Notes: generated by a model not told the origin, from the sequence alone. 64,000 nt of DNA from Butyrivibrio proteoclasticus P6B7 (GCF_000622085.1 NZ_JHWL01000005.1:1-64000); one strand, 5' to 3'. Shown: positions 1 to 9,314, counted from the first letter of the stretch. Numbers and translations are program-made.

Positions 1-212
<212 letters not shown>

Positions 213-398
213 GTTTGATCTGACCAGAACTAAAGCTTGGCTTTTTGTTCTGTCCGTTATTTACTAATTTGTTCTGAATAAATTCTCTTGGAATTTTTCA
301 GGGTTGCATTACTGTTTATTTGTCAATGTGCTAGGAGCCTAGAACTCGCTCCAGTACTGCGTTTGCGGTGTTTCGTGTCCGCATCAGCAACGAATATA

Positions 399-427
399 AA
401 TATATCACTGAGGCATACTTGTGTCAA
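399..427 (-). promoter_or_regulatory. rRNA operon promoter
   Basis: On the minus strand a perfect -35 box TTGACA (422-427) is followed after 17 bp by TATATT (399-404). It is preceded by an A/T tract (about 428-466) that resembles an UP element. Initiation near 392 would give a leader of about 180 nt before the mature 16S end. The 213-398 stretch holds no gene and is read as this leader. Confidence 0.85.
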
Positions 428-466
428 CAACTATTTTCAATTTTTTTTATTTTTTTTAGAAATAAA

Positions 467-497
467 ATGGGAAAGCCCATTTTATGGGCTTTCCCAT
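467..497 (-). terminator. Intrinsic terminator after the DUF4097 gene
   Basis: A perfect 13-bp inverted repeat (467-479 with 485-497, arm ATGGGAAAGCCCA) has a 5-nt loop and is followed on the minus strand by TTTTATTT. It lies 5 nt past the stop of the DUF4097 gene and insulates that operon from the rRNA promoter. Confidence 0.88.
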
Positions 498-501
498 GGT
501 G

Positions 502-1269
502 TTACCAATTCTTTCCGTTTACTGTGACCTTACCAAGATCGCAATCAATGTCTAAATCAGCATTTTCATTAGTAGTATTTACGTCTATATCTCCCAGGCT
601 GCACTTTGCTTCAAGTGAATTAAGTACGCCGTCTACATCTATATCTCCTGCATCGGCCTTAATAGAGCCTGTGTCAAAGTTAGTCTTGTAAAGGGTAATA
701 TCTCCAAGATTTGCATCTACTTTAATCTTCTTTTCTACATTAGACTCTTCTATCTTAACTGCTCCAGCATCTGCCTCGATCTCGATATTCTCAGCACTTA
801 CTTTAGAGAGCTTGATATCACCAGCATCCATGTCTATCTTGACCTCTTTTCCTGCAATGCCAACAATATCCAAGTCTCCTGCATCAATATCGAATTTCAT
901 CTTGTCAAGCTCTGTTCCAGTTGGAATAGTAACTACAACCCTACATTCTTTGAGTTCTCCAAGGTTTCTGAATTTGACGGTTTTCTTTTGTTTGATCTTA
1001 AGTATAGAGTCATCAAGTGTAATCTCAGGTTTGAATTTATCAGGACCGTTATAGACTACTGTTAATGAATCGCCGTACTGAACATCAAGATCTATAGCAT
1101 CCACATCAACTTCTATCTTGCTGACAGTTCCCTCAAGGTTCACGGTCTCGCTGGCGTCCTTTGATAATATGTCAAAAAAGAATCCAAAGTGATACATTGA
1201 TGCTCCAACAATGATTGCCAAAGTGACAATCCAAATAATAATCAAATATCTTTTACTCCACTTATCCAT
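502..1269 (-). CDS. DUF4097-family beta-repeat protein, membrane anchored
   Basis: This 255-residue protein has one N-terminal membrane segment (about residues 8-29). It is followed by a long beta-helical region with repeating LDVDxxxGDI-like units rich in Asp and Gly, such as DIDVDG and GDITLY, as in DUF4097 adhesin-like proteins. The ATG at 1269 was chosen because AAGGAGG lies 7 nt upstream; an in-frame codon at 1287 lies inside the upstream gene and lacks a site. The start almost touches the upstream stop (TGA-A-ATG), so translation is probably coupled. The PadR/HAAS/DUF4097 trio is a recurrent Firmicutes arrangement linked to envelope stress; the molecular role is unknown. Confidence 0.85.
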   Translation of the reverse strand: MDKWSKRYLIIIWIVTLAIIVGASMYHFGFFFDILSKDASETVNLEGTVSKIEVDVDAIDLDVQYGDSLTVVYNGPDKFKPEITLDDSILKIKQKKTVKFRNLGELKECRVVVTIPTGTELDKMKFDIDAGDLDIVGIAGKEVKIDMDAGDIKLSKVSAENIEIEADAGAVKIEESNVEKKIKVDANLGDITLYKTNFDTGSIKADAGDIDVDGVLNSLEAKCSLGDIDVNTTNENADLDIDCDLGKVTVNGKNW

Positions 1270-1270
1270 T

Positions 1271-2227
1271 TCAATCCTCCTTAACAAGTGCCACTTTTAA
1301 AATCTTATGTACGATGGCTGCGATTATCCATATAAGCCAGGTGCTACCCCAGTTCATGGTCACAAAGCTAACAATAAGGTAGATGCATGTAATTGTTGAC
1401 CAATATACTGACATGAATACTTCTGCAGTTCTTGAGATGTACTTGGCATCAAGTTCCTTGCCATAAGTGCCACTTATTGTTGTTGCATCGTTGAGATTAA
1501 GAATTGTGTTGTAGCCATTCTTGATCTTGGCGCTATATATTATTAGAAATAATCCAATACCTACCATTACAAATAAGCAAACCGGAGCCATTTTATTATC
1601 AAAGACTGCTGCTGGAAGCCATGATACTACACAGAGGATGATTCCTATGGTCTGCATCATTGCAAGTGCATACTTGCTGTCGTTCTTTTTATCTTTAACG
1701 TATTCTGCTGTAGACATGTCTATCTGGCATAGCTCTTTTTGCAGATATCTAAAGTCGTTACCGATAATTCCACTAAAGATGAAGAGGCCGATAGCTACTG
1801 CTATAGATATGAACATTCCAAGTATTCCGTAGCTCTCTCTCATGGCAAACTCATCTGCAATTATAGGAAAGATAACTGATATTACGCAGAGGAAAACGCC
1901 TGCGCCGATCATGATGCCTCTGAGCTTACGGCCATCAAGATAGTCCTGAACCTCTGAAAGCTCTACGAATCTTCTTGGTCTCTCAACTTCGCGGACATGT
2001 ACTTCCTCAACCTCTTTAACAAGTCCAAGGTCCTCAGCCAGCTCATCCAGGTTACCAAATTCTGAAATAACTGTACCAACTGCCTCGTTCTCGCTAACTC
2101 CGTCAGCTATCATTTCGTTATACTTATCTTCCATCATTGAAAACAGTTCAGCCTTTGCCTTCATAACCTCTGGGGTGTTAGGCATATTTGCAAACATAGC
2201 TTCAAGATAGTTTTTTATTGTTTCCAT
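1271..2227 (-). CDS. HAAS-domain (DUF1700-like) membrane protein
   Basis: The 318-residue product begins with a soluble helical domain of about 75 residues ending in SEFGNLDELAEDLG, the signature of HAAS/DUF1700 proteins. After a linker come at least five or six hydrophobic segments between about residues 105 and 310. The ATG at 2227 has GGGAG 7 nt upstream; a GTG at 2248 overlapping the PadR stop is a weaker alternative. HAAS proteins are usually co-transcribed with PadR regulators and are thought to relay a membrane signal, which is family knowledge and not shown here. Confidence 0.82.
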   Translation of the reverse strand: METIKNYLEAMFANMPNTPEVMKAKAELFSMMEDKYNEMIADGVSENEAVGTVISEFGNLDELAEDLGLVKEVEEVHVREVERPRRFVELSEVQDYLDGRKLRGIMIGAGVFLCVISVIFPIIADEFAMRESYGILGMFISIAVAIGLFIFSGIIGNDFRYLQKELCQIDMSTAEYVKDKKNDSKYALAMMQTIGIILCVVSWLPAAVFDNKMAPVCLFVMVGIGLFLIIYSAKIKNGYNTILNLNDATTISGTYGKELDAKYISRTAEVFMSVYWSTITCIYLIVSFVTMNWGSTWLIWIIAAIVHKILKVALVKED

Positions 2228-2244
2228 ATTTTTTCTCCCATTTA

Positions 2245-2586
2245 TCACTTTTTCTCAATAAAGCGTTCAATAACTTCCTTAGTAAGAACCCATTCATCAC
2301 ATTTGCTGTTGTAGAATTCTCTTCCTGCATCGGTGACTCTGTAGTAGGTTCGTTTCTTACCATTACCTTCTGGATCCTTATCAGCTACAAATGATTCTAT
2401 GTACCCATTCTTCTCCATCCTGGTAAAAGCGGAATAAAGAGTGGTTTCCTTGATAATGTATTTATCATCGGAAATCCTTCGGATCTGCTTGGATATCTCG
2501 TATCCATAGGACGGTTCCTTAATGAGAATACTGAGAATCATCGTATCGTTGTAGCCACGGATTACGTCACTACTGATCTCGACCAT
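2245..2586 (-). CDS. PadR-family transcriptional regulator
   Basis: This 113-residue protein is a short PadR-type winged-helix regulator. It has SILIKEPSYGYEISKQI (recognition region), LYSAFTRMEKNGYIES and KKRTYYRVTDAGREF, the characteristic wing and dimer-helix motifs. GAGGAGGG lies upstream of the ATG. It heads an operon with the HAAS and DUF4097 genes. The promoter just upstream is packed with repeats, so autorepression is likely. The inducer is unknown. Confidence 0.92.
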   Translation of the reverse strand: MVEISSDVIRGYNDTMILSILIKEPSYGYEISKQIRRISDDKYIIKETTLYSAFTRMEKNGYIESFVADKDPEGNGKKRTYYRVTDAGREFYNSKCDEWVLTKEVIERFIEKK

Positions 2587-2612
2587 ATTTCCCTCCTCAT
2601 TTATTTAACTAT

Positions 2613-2699
2613 GTCTGTCGTACTACGTTAGATGTACTACGTCTGGCAAAGTACTTCATCTGATGAAGTAAATATACTACGACAGACGTAGGATGTCAA
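2613..2699 (-). promoter_or_regulatory. PadR operon promoter with nested operator repeats
   Basis: A -35 TTGACA (2694-2699) and a -10 TATATT (2671-2676) are separated by exactly 17 bp. TACTACG occurs three times (2621-2627, 2635-2641, 2675-2681). GTCTGTCG at 2613-2620 is inverted as CGACAGAC at 2680-2687, inside the promoter spacer. A perfect 19-bp palindrome (2652-2670, arm TACTTCATC) covers the start region. Promoter and operators overlap, as expected for repression. Confidence 0.8.
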
Positions 2700-2787
2700 C
2701 AATATTTTTTTACATTTTTTCGTTTTTCTTCAAATGACCTATTCATGGGCATTTGCACTGGTAAAAGAACTATTTTGCCCAATAAAA

Positions 2788-2819
2788 AAACATGCAGGAA
2801 TATACGTTCCTACATGTTT
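2788..2819 (-). terminator. Terminator after the aldo/keto reductase gene
   Basis: The 13-bp stem AAACATGCAGGAA / TTCCTACATGTTT has one mismatch and a 6-nt loop. On the minus strand it is followed by TTTTTTTATT. It could also work on the plus strand (TTTTTATC follows), but no plus-strand gene precedes it. Confidence 0.8.
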
Positions 2820-2897
2820 TTATCTATTCCAATATTCAATTATTCAGAATGCTAACTCTATACTGGGGCTTACAAACTGTACTTATCCCCGGTACGA

Positions 2898-4028
2898 TCA
2901 TCCTTCAAACTCGGCAGCTACTTCCTTAAGAAGGCTTCTGATCTCAAGGTGCTGAGGACATACATTCTCGCAGCCTCCACAGCCAATGCATTCGCTGGCC
3001 TTACCGTTAGGAGCCGCAGCATGAATATCGCTATAGTACATTGCCTGATTCCAGTCATTGAAGATACGCTTCATGTTAAGGCACGCAAACACCTCAGGAA
3101 TCTTGATGTTCATTGGACAGTGGTTCTCTTCAACGCAGTAGTGACATGCGGTACAAGGAATCATATCAAGGCCCTTATAAACAGCTGTAACTCTGGCAAT
3201 AGCTGCCTTCTCTACATCTGTAAGAGGCTTAAAGTCCTTCATATAAGAAACGTTGTCCTTCATCTGAGCCATATCGCTCATTCCAGAAAGAACTATGCGG
3301 ATTCCGTCAAAGCTAGCTGCGAATCTGATAGCATAGCTTGCATTGGAAAGGCCTGAATTAAGGTCATCAAGAATCTTCTGCGCGTCGTCAGGAAGTTTAA
3401 TAAGGGTTCCACCCTTTACAGGCTCCATGACGATAACAGGCTTGTTATGCTTTCTGCATACTTCATATACCTTGCGGCTTTGAACAGATGCATCTTCAAA
3501 GTCCAGGTAGTTAAACTGGATCTGAACAATCTCTATCTGAGGATATGTGGTAAGGATGTTATCAAGAACCTCCGCCTTATCGTGGAAAGACAAGCCCACG
3601 TGTCTTATCTTGCCTTCCTCTTTAAGCTTAAATGCGGTCTCATAGGCTCTGCACTTTTTGAATTTCTCAAAGTTAGTTGCATTCTGAGCATGCATAAGAT
3701 AGAAGTCAAAATAGTCTACTCCGCATGCATCAAGCTGGCTCTGGAAGAAGGGTCTGATGTCCTCTTCCTTGTTAAAGTATGGCTCAGTGAGCTTATCTGT
3801 CAAAAGATATGCTTCTCTTGGATATCTGCTGGTGAGCGCCACCTTAATAGCTTTCTCAGACTTGCCATCAATATATCCATGGGCTGTGTCAAAGTAGTTA
3901 AAGCCATTTTCAAGGAAGTAATCTGTCATCTCCTTGAACTGCTCAATATCCACCTCAGTTCCCTTCATGGGAAGTCTCATACAGCCAAAGCCGAAAAAGG
4001 TCTTTATCTCTGGGAATGAATTGTCCAT
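2898..4028 (-). CDS. Aldo/keto reductase with C-terminal 4Fe-4S domain
   Basis: The first 280 or so residues form an aldo/keto reductase barrel with the expected tetrad Asp47, Tyr52, Lys79 and His113. The C-terminal part carries two clusters of cysteines, 292/295/298/304 and 347/350/353/357, in a 2x[4Fe-4S] ferredoxin-like arrangement with CxxCxxC spacing. The 376-residue length fits this clostridial subfamily (often labelled ferredoxin-type oxidoreductase). The ATG at 4028 is preceded by GGAGG at 7 nt spacing; an ATG at 4046 has no site. The gene appears monocistronic. The substrate is unknown; the iron-sulfur domain suggests electron transfer with ferredoxin rather than NADPH alone, which is inference. 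Confidence 0.9.
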   Translation of the reverse strand: MDNSFPEIKTFFGFGCMRLPMKGTEVDIEQFKEMTDYFLENGFNYFDTAHGYIDGKSEKAIKVALTSRYPREAYLLTDKLTEPYFNKEEDIRPFFQSQLDACGVDYFDFYLMHAQNATNFEKFKKCRAYETAFKLKEEGKIRHVGLSFHDKAEVLDNILTTYPQIEIVQIQFNYLDFEDASVQSRKVYEVCRKHNKPVIVMEPVKGGTLIKLPDDAQKILDDLNSGLSNASYAIRFAASFDGIRIVLSGMSDMAQMKDNVSYMKDFKPLTDVEKAAIARVTAVYKGLDMIPCTACHYCVEENHCPMNIKIPEVFACLNMKRIFNDWNQAMYYSDIHAAAPNGKASECIGCGGCENVCPQHLEIRSLLKEVAAEFEG

Positions 4029-4137
4029 CGCTTGCCCTCCGAACATAAATTATCAAATTAATTTCCTACCTTAGACAATTCTAACATAGTGGAAGCTATG
4101 AGATATACACGATTTTTGTTCTGTTTTGCCTAATTTT

Positions 4138-5322
4138 TTACCATCTGACCTGCCATCTGTCGCTATACTCTCCAGCGGCTTCAGATGGGATATCTACGCT
4201 GTTTTTGGCATTTCCCTTTTCCTTTTCTTCCTGTCTCTTTGCTTCTAGAAGTTCGTTAAATCTGGTCTCATCAAAGGGGATATCCACAAAGGATCCGGTC
4301 CAGGCTGAAAGGTACGCAGCGTTACTGATACTTAAGCTCTTGATACCATCCAGGCCTGGAGCTATAAGCTCTTTTCCATTCTCGATATGTTCCGTAAAAT
4401 TGCGGATGATCAGGATATGTCCATCTACCTGTTCCTGAATATTCACGGTTATCTGGGTGACCTTTTCCTTGGGCATGGATTTAGTTGAGTTATAGCAGAT
4501 ATCTCTTTCATCCTTATCCAGTAAAAAGAGCTTAAGAACGCCATTTTCTGCTACTGCCTTGCCCATAGTTCCACTGATCTCAAGTCTGTTGGTGCCAGGA
4601 TATTCACCGGTGGATGTTATAAAGGTGGCTGTGGCTTTATTTGGATATTCTGCATAGATAGTGGCATCATCCTCAACGTAGACATCATGGAACTGCCCCT
4701 CGTGGCAAAAAGCCATGACTTTAGTTGGCATACCCATTATCCACTGCCAGATATCCAGGTTATGGGGGCACTGGTTAAGTAAAACGCCCCCTCCTTCTCC
4801 ATTCCAGCTGGCTCTCCAGGAGGATGACTCATAGTAAGCCTGAGTCCTGTACCAGTTGTTAATGATCCAGTTGAATCTCTTTATTTCACCAAGAAGTCCT
4901 AGTTCCACATAGTATTTGAGAGCGCCAAAGAGGGCGTCGGTTCTTTGATTGAACATGATGCCAAAGGCTTTGCCGCTTTCCATGGCAACACGGTTCATCT
5001 CCTTTACGGATTTAGTGTCCACGCCTGCAGGTTTCTCAATAAGTACGTGAAGGTTTTCTTTGAAAGCTCTTTTAGCAATGTCAGGATGGGAATAGTGGGG
5101 TGTTGCGATGATGACTGCATCCACAAGGCCTGATGTAAGTAGGCTTTCGTAGTCTTCGAACACTGCAGTGCCCGCGCCAAATTCGTTTTGTGCCCAGGTA
5201 CGTCTGTCTATATTTGTATCTGAAACAGCCGTAAGAGTGGCACTATCAATTTTCCCCTCATAAAGAGCCTTTGCATGGGCGCTTCCCATGTTCCCTATTC
5301 CAATTATGCCGTATCTAACCAT
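4138..5322 (-). CDS. Gfo/Idh/MocA-family oxidoreductase (third in operon)
   Basis: The 394-residue protein starts with the Rossmann motif GIIGIGNMGSAHA, followed by HVLIEKPAGVD containing the conserved EKP lysine, and then the C-terminal alpha/beta domain of sugar dehydrogenases. This family oxidises or reduces sugars, inositols and their acids using NAD(P). It lies 12 nt after another member of the same family and is the last gene of the ABC-transporter operon. The substrate cannot be assigned from sequence reading. Confidence 0.9.
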   Translation of the reverse strand: MVRYGIIGIGNMGSAHAKALYEGKIDSATLTAVSDTNIDRRTWAQNEFGAGTAVFEDYESLLTSGLVDAVIIATPHYSHPDIAKRAFKENLHVLIEKPAGVDTKSVKEMNRVAMESGKAFGIMFNQRTDALFGALKYYVELGLLGEIKRFNWIINNWYRTQAYYESSSWRASWNGEGGGVLLNQCPHNLDIWQWIMGMPTKVMAFCHEGQFHDVYVEDDATIYAEYPNKATATFITSTGEYPGTNRLEISGTMGKAVAENGVLKLFLLDKDERDICYNSTKSMPKEKVTQITVNIQEQVDGHILIIRNFTEHIENGKELIAPGLDGIKSLSISNAAYLSAWTGSFVDIPFDETRFNELLEAKRQEEKEKGNAKNSVDIPSEAAGEYSDRWQVRW

Positions 5323-5334
5323 GTTAACCTCTGA

Positions 5335-6501
5335 TCAATAGTTTCCAACTGTGATTTTTTCCTCTGTAAAGTTTTCAACAAAGGATTTCTTTTCATAGAA
5401 GTGGATGGCGTTATTTACGATTCCGCCAGTCTTATAGTACTTGGAGTCTTCTGTAATAGGTAAAGAAATAGTTCTTTTCTCAAAGCCTGCTACGTAGATT
5501 GCTGTTATTAGTTCGATAGTTCTTTTACCATCTTCTCCGGTTATAAGTGGTCTGGTGCCACTTTCGATGGCGGAGAGGTAGTTGTCTATCTCGCCGGTGT
5601 GAGCTTCGTACTTAAGGTCCGGTATGTTGTCGTAGTAGTCATTAAGCTTCTTAAGAAGCTCCTGATTGTGACTGTCAGTAGGAAAGCCGTTGTCCATTCC
5701 AACTTCTGCCTTGGCGTTCCAGGGCATGGAGATCTTAGCGTCGGCGCACTGGAGGGTTATGCCCTGCTCTTCGCCGTGGCTGACTACAGATGAAAGGATC
5801 TCTGCGATGGAGCCATCCTCATATTTAACGCAGGCCAGGGACAGGTCCTCAACTTCAGCGTTGTCGTGCATAACGTTGGTAAGGACTGCTGTGGCTTCCA
5901 CAGGGCTCTTACCCTCGATCCAGTTAAGCATGTCAATGTGATGAACTGCATGGTTAAGGGTTGGGCCGCCGCCCTCCTTTTCCCAGGTTCCTCTCCACCA
6001 AAGGTCGTAGTAGCAGTGTGCACGCCACCACTGGGAGTCGACTCTGGCAAGGCAAATTTTACCGGCAAGTCCTGAATCAGCAATCTTCTTAAGCTTGTAG
6101 ACGCCGTTTCTGAATCTGTTCTGGGCAATAACTCCAAGGGTTACGTTATTTCTTTTCTCTGCTTCCAGCATCTGATCGCATTCTTCTACGCTGGCTGCCA
6201 TGGGTTTTTCCACAAGGACGTTCTTGCCTTTATTCATACAATCGATGCTGATGGAGGCATGGACATAGGGAGGTGTGCATACGTGCACCACGTCAAAGTC
6301 CACATCTGAATCAAGCATTTCGGTGTGACTCTTAAATATCTTTACATCGCTCCCAAGATCATACTTATCCCTGATTTTCTCGGCTTTTTCCGGATAAATG
6401 TCGCAAAGAGCTACTATCTTGCACCTGTCCTTGAATTCCAGAAGACCATTTATATGCATATTGGAAATATTGCCGGTTCCAACTATTGCTACTTTAATCA
6501 T
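5335..6501 (-). CDS. Gfo/Idh/MocA-family oxidoreductase (second in operon)
   Basis: This 388-residue protein shows an N-terminal VAIVGTGNISNMHING dinucleotide fold and the NVLVEKPMAASVEE motif holding the catalytic-site lysine. NHAVHHIDMLNWIEG corresponds to the histidine-rich segment seen in sugar dehydrogenases of the family. It sits 9 nt from the upstream dehydrogenase and 12 nt from the downstream one, so the three are translated from one message. Three paralogues side by side suggest successive steps on one imported carbohydrate, for example oxidation and re-reduction at different carbons. Confidence 0.9.
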   Translation of the reverse strand: MIKVAIVGTGNISNMHINGLLEFKDRCKIVALCDIYPEKAEKIRDKYDLGSDVKIFKSHTEMLDSDVDFDVVHVCTPPYVHASISIDCMNKGKNVLVEKPMAASVEECDQMLEAEKRNNVTLGVIAQNRFRNGVYKLKKIADSGLAGKICLARVDSQWWRAHCYYDLWWRGTWEKEGGGPTLNHAVHHIDMLNWIEGKSPVEATAVLTNVMHDNAEVEDLSLACVKYEDGSIAEILSSVVSHGEEQGITLQCADAKISMPWNAKAEVGMDNGFPTDSHNQELLKKLNDYYDNIPDLKYEAHTGEIDNYLSAIESGTRPLITGEDGKRTIELITAIYVAGFEKRTISLPITEDSKYYKTGGIVNNAIHFYEKKSFVENFTEEKITVGNY

Positions 6502-6510
6502 GTGTTTTCC

Positions 6511-7599
6511 TCACTTATTGAATCCGATCGTCTTAGCGGCAAGCTCAGCCTTTACGCAGAGCTCAGCGGCTTTAAAGGCATGGTCCTGAGTCATGGCGTT
6601 TTCTGTTCTGTTAATGCAGTCAAGGATCAGCTGACCAAAGAATGGGTATCCTACCTTTCCAGCCACCTCAAAGTGCTGCTCGCCAGCTTTGTTAACCAGG
6701 AATACGTGATCAGTTGTACCATCGCCTGTTCCGATGTTTACGTACTTTCTGATCTCGATATAGCCTTCTGTTCCAAGGATTATGGTCCTTCCATCTCCCC
6801 AGGTTGAAAGGCCATCTGGAGTGAACCAGTCCACTCTAAAGTGCTGTGATGTGCCATTATCGCCTACAATTATGGCATCGCCAAAGTCCTCAAGCTCAGG
6901 ATATTCAGGATGTCCAAAGTTTCCAACTTCGCTATAGGCAACCTGAGCATCCTTAACATTGCAGTAAAAAAGAAACTGCTCTATCTGATGGGATCCTATG
7001 TCGCAAAGGATTCCTCCATATTTTTCTTTTTCAAAGAACCAGTCGGGACGTCCCTTAGGATTTCCAACCCGGTGTGGTCCAAAGCCGTCAACATGGATTG
7101 GAGTTCCGATCGCTCCCTCTTCCACTAATTGTCCTGCAAATACTGCGGATTCTACATGGATTCTTTCACTGTAGTAGACCATGTATTTCTTTCCGGTTTT
7201 TTTAACTGTCTCTTTTGCCCTTTCAAGCTGATCCAAAGTTGTAAGAGGAGCCTTGTCTGTGAAGTAGTCCTTTCCATGCTCCATTACTCGTATTCCCAGA
7301 TCGCATCTTTTCCAGGTCTCTGCTGCTCCGCAGACCAGCTTAACCTCCGGGTCGTTTAAGATTGTGTCCTCAGAGTCAGCTATCTGTACTCCAGGATAGG
7401 CCTTCTGAAAGGCTTCAGCTTTTTTAACATCTCTGTCGTATACCCACTTAAGTGTTGCACCTGCTTCCACCAGTCCGTTGCACATTCCGTATATATGGCC
7501 ATGGTCTAAGGCTATGGCTGCTATAACAAATTCCCCTTCGTTAACGACCTTGGCTGGTTTCCCTTTTGGTGCGTAGTTCATACCATCTTTCTTGTCCAT
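6511..7599 (-). CDS. Gfo/Idh/MocA-like oxidoreductase, divergent (first in operon)
   Basis: The 362-residue protein is a divergent family member. The usual GxGxxG is replaced by ALDHGHIYGMCN, and the EKP segment reads TDKAPLTT. The second domain retains GGILCDIGSHQIEQFLFY, typical of this fold. The ATG at 7599 has GGGGA 6 nt upstream, whereas the in-frame ATG at 7611 does not. It directly follows the binding-protein gene. The altered nucleotide loop could mean different cofactor handling, or a substrate like those of the DHGH subgroup; this is not resolvable by eye. Confidence 0.83.
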   Translation of the reverse strand: MDKKDGMNYAPKGKPAKVVNEGEFVIAAIALDHGHIYGMCNGLVEAGATLKWVYDRDVKKAEAFQKAYPGVQIADSEDTILNDPEVKLVCGAAETWKRCDLGIRVMEHGKDYFTDKAPLTTLDQLERAKETVKKTGKKYMVYYSERIHVESAVFAGQLVEEGAIGTPIHVDGFGPHRVGNPKGRPDWFFEKEKYGGILCDIGSHQIEQFLFYCNVKDAQVAYSEVGNFGHPEYPELEDFGDAIIVGDNGTSQHFRVDWFTPDGLSTWGDGRTIILGTEGYIEIRKYVNIGTGDGTTDHVFLVNKAGEQHFEVAGKVGYPFFGQLILDCINRTENAMTQDHAFKAAELCVKAELAAKTIGFNK

Positions 7600-7616
7600 A
7601 TTTGTCCCCATTTAGA

Positions 7617-7649
7617 AATATGGGAAACAGATGAACTGTTTCCCATATT
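7617..7649 (-). other. Intercistronic mRNA hairpin downstream of the binding-protein gene
   Basis: A perfect 14-bp inverted repeat (7617-7630 with 7636-7649, arm AATATGGGAAACAG) has a 5-nt loop. No T-run follows on the minus strand (TCTAAATGGGG instead), so it does not look like a complete terminator. It starts 10 nt after the binding-protein stop codon and ends close to the next ribosome binding site. This suggests 3'-end protection or partial read-through control. Confidence 0.7.
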
Positions 7650-7658
7650 ATTAGTAGT

Positions 7659-9314
7659 TTAGTTTACTCCGTAATAAGCTTCTCTTTCCTCAATGATTGT
7701 ATCGATTCCAATACTCTTAAGCTCTTCCATGTATTCGTTGTACATGCTGTCGAACTCTTCTGGTGCGCAGGTGATCATCTTAACCTGATAATCATCCTTT
7801 GCAATGTTAAGGTCTGTAATAAGATCTGATGTAGAAGGTGATGTGTATGAGGAGTCGTGGTTAAGTGTTCCTGCAAGAGCGTATTCATAGTTCTGAATTA
7901 CGTAATCCTCATATCCAGGAGCTTCCTTAGATGTGCACTTGTTGAAGTCATCTACTGTCTCGAAGTAACCCTGGTTACCTACGATAAAGAGGTCAGTTCT
8001 GATCCAGTCCTTATCCTGTGCGTTGTACTCAGCATCCTTAACTACAGGAACGCCATCAACCATATCATAGTGCTCGCCTTCGAAGCCGTGGTAAAGAACG
8101 AAACCACCTTCCTGTGTGCACATCCAGTCAAGATATGTCATACAAGCTTCTACTGTCTCTTCATCAGCTGTCTTAGGGCAGAATGCAATAAGTCCGCCTG
8201 CGCCATATGCTGCAGAATAAACCTGTCCGTCGTTAACGTTTGCAAACTGAGGGATTGAAACGAAGTCTGCATCTGGAACGTTCTCTTTAAGTGTCTTTAA
8301 GAGTGAACCACGAAGAACGTCAACGTTACCGTTTACACTGTACTCACAGAATCCAAGGTTACCAGTAACGATCTGGCTCTTGAAGTCATCTTCTGCAAGG
8401 TTGTAGTATTCCTGATGAAGAATACCAGCGTTGTACAACTTGTTAAGGAACTGGTAGTAATCATACATACCTGGATCATAGTAATCCTGGATAACATCCT
8501 CACCACCGCCGCTTACTGCAAACTTAGCAGGATCGCCAGCAAGCTTTGAGAATACCTGCTTGAGGTTCCAGCCGTTCCAGATAATGGCACCGGAAACACC
8601 TGTAAGTCCATCTGGGTTCTCATGAACCATCTTATCAAGACAGTTAAAGAGCTCATCTGGGTTTGTAGGAATATCAAGGCCAAGCTTATCAAGCCAGTCC
8701 TTTCTGATGAAGAAGTTACTCTTTGCTGTGGTAGCTCTTTTAGCTACGATTCCGTAGAGTTCTCCGCCTTCATTTCTTCCGATGTTCATAACTTCTTCGC
8801 CAAGGTACTGCTTCATGTTAAGTGCCTGATCAGCACCATCGATGAATTCTGAAAGATCCCAGGTACCGCCCTGGTTGTAATAATCCTCTGCATAAGCATA
8901 GGTATAAGTAAGAGTAAGGTCAGGAGCTGTCTGAGATGCAACCATAGCCTGCATCTTGGTAACCTCATCCCATCTTGGAACTGGAACGAATTCAACTGTG
9001 ATACCAACCTTGTTCATCTGCTCGTTAACGTACTCTGTCCACTTATTCTCTGTGATTGTTGAGCCGTCAGGAGCGTTACTTCTGTCGAAAAGCTCGACTG
9101 TGATAGTAACGTTATCAAACTGCTTGGAACCATAGGTTGTCTGATACTTACTTGCTGCCTGCTCTGTGGAGCCACCGTTATCAGTGGATGTCTGTGTCTG
9201 ACCAGTTGAATCTCCCCCGCTAGATTCAGGCTGTGATGCTGTCTTGGTGCATCCAAATAACATGGATGATGCAAGCACAAATGCCATTGAAGTAGCCAAT
9301 ACTCTGTTTTTCAT
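7659..9314 (-). CDS. ABC transporter extracellular solute-binding lipoprotein
   Basis: The 551-residue protein carries a lipoprotein signal (MKNRVLATSMAF, lipobox LFGC with Cys22). A Ser/Gln/Thr-rich tether follows, then a family-1 type binding domain with WTEYVNEQMNKVGITVEF and WDLSEF. The size (about 550) and company match the LplA group that takes up oligosaccharides or sugar derivatives in Firmicutes. The genes order permease-permease-binding protein. No ATPase gene is in this operon, so a shared MsmK-type ATPase encoded elsewhere probably energises it (family knowledge). Confidence 0.92.
   Translation of the reverse strand: MKNRVLATSMAFVLASSMLFGCTKTASQPESSGGDSTGQTQTSTDNGGSTEQAASKYQTTYGSKQFDNVTITVELFDRSNAPDGSTITENKWTEYVNEQMNKVGITVEFVPVPRWDEVTKMQAMVASQTAPDLTLTYTYAYAEDYYNQGGTWDLSEFIDGADQALNMKQYLGEEVMNIGRNEGGELYGIVAKRATTAKSNFFIRKDWLDKLGLDIPTNPDELFNCLDKMVHENPDGLTGVSGAIIWNGWNLKQVFSKLAGDPAKFAVSGGGEDVIQDYYDPGMYDYYQFLNKLYNAGILHQEYYNLAEDDFKSQIVTGNLGFCEYSVNGNVDVLRGSLLKTLKENVPDADFVSIPQFANVNDGQVYSAAYGAGGLIAFCPKTADEETVEACMTYLDWMCTQEGGFVLYHGFEGEHYDMVDGVPVVKDAEYNAQDKDWIRTDLFIVGNQGYFETVDDFNKCTSKEAPGYEDYVIQNYEYALAGTLNHDSSYTSPSTSDLITDLNIAKDDYQVKMITCAPEEFDSMYNEYMEELKSIGIDTIIEEREAYYGVN

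Noticed and set aside
7617..7649. Intrinsic terminator after the binding-protein gene
   Set aside because: The stem is strong but no T-run follows on the transcribed strand and the next gene begins at once; it was listed as an mRNA hairpin instead.
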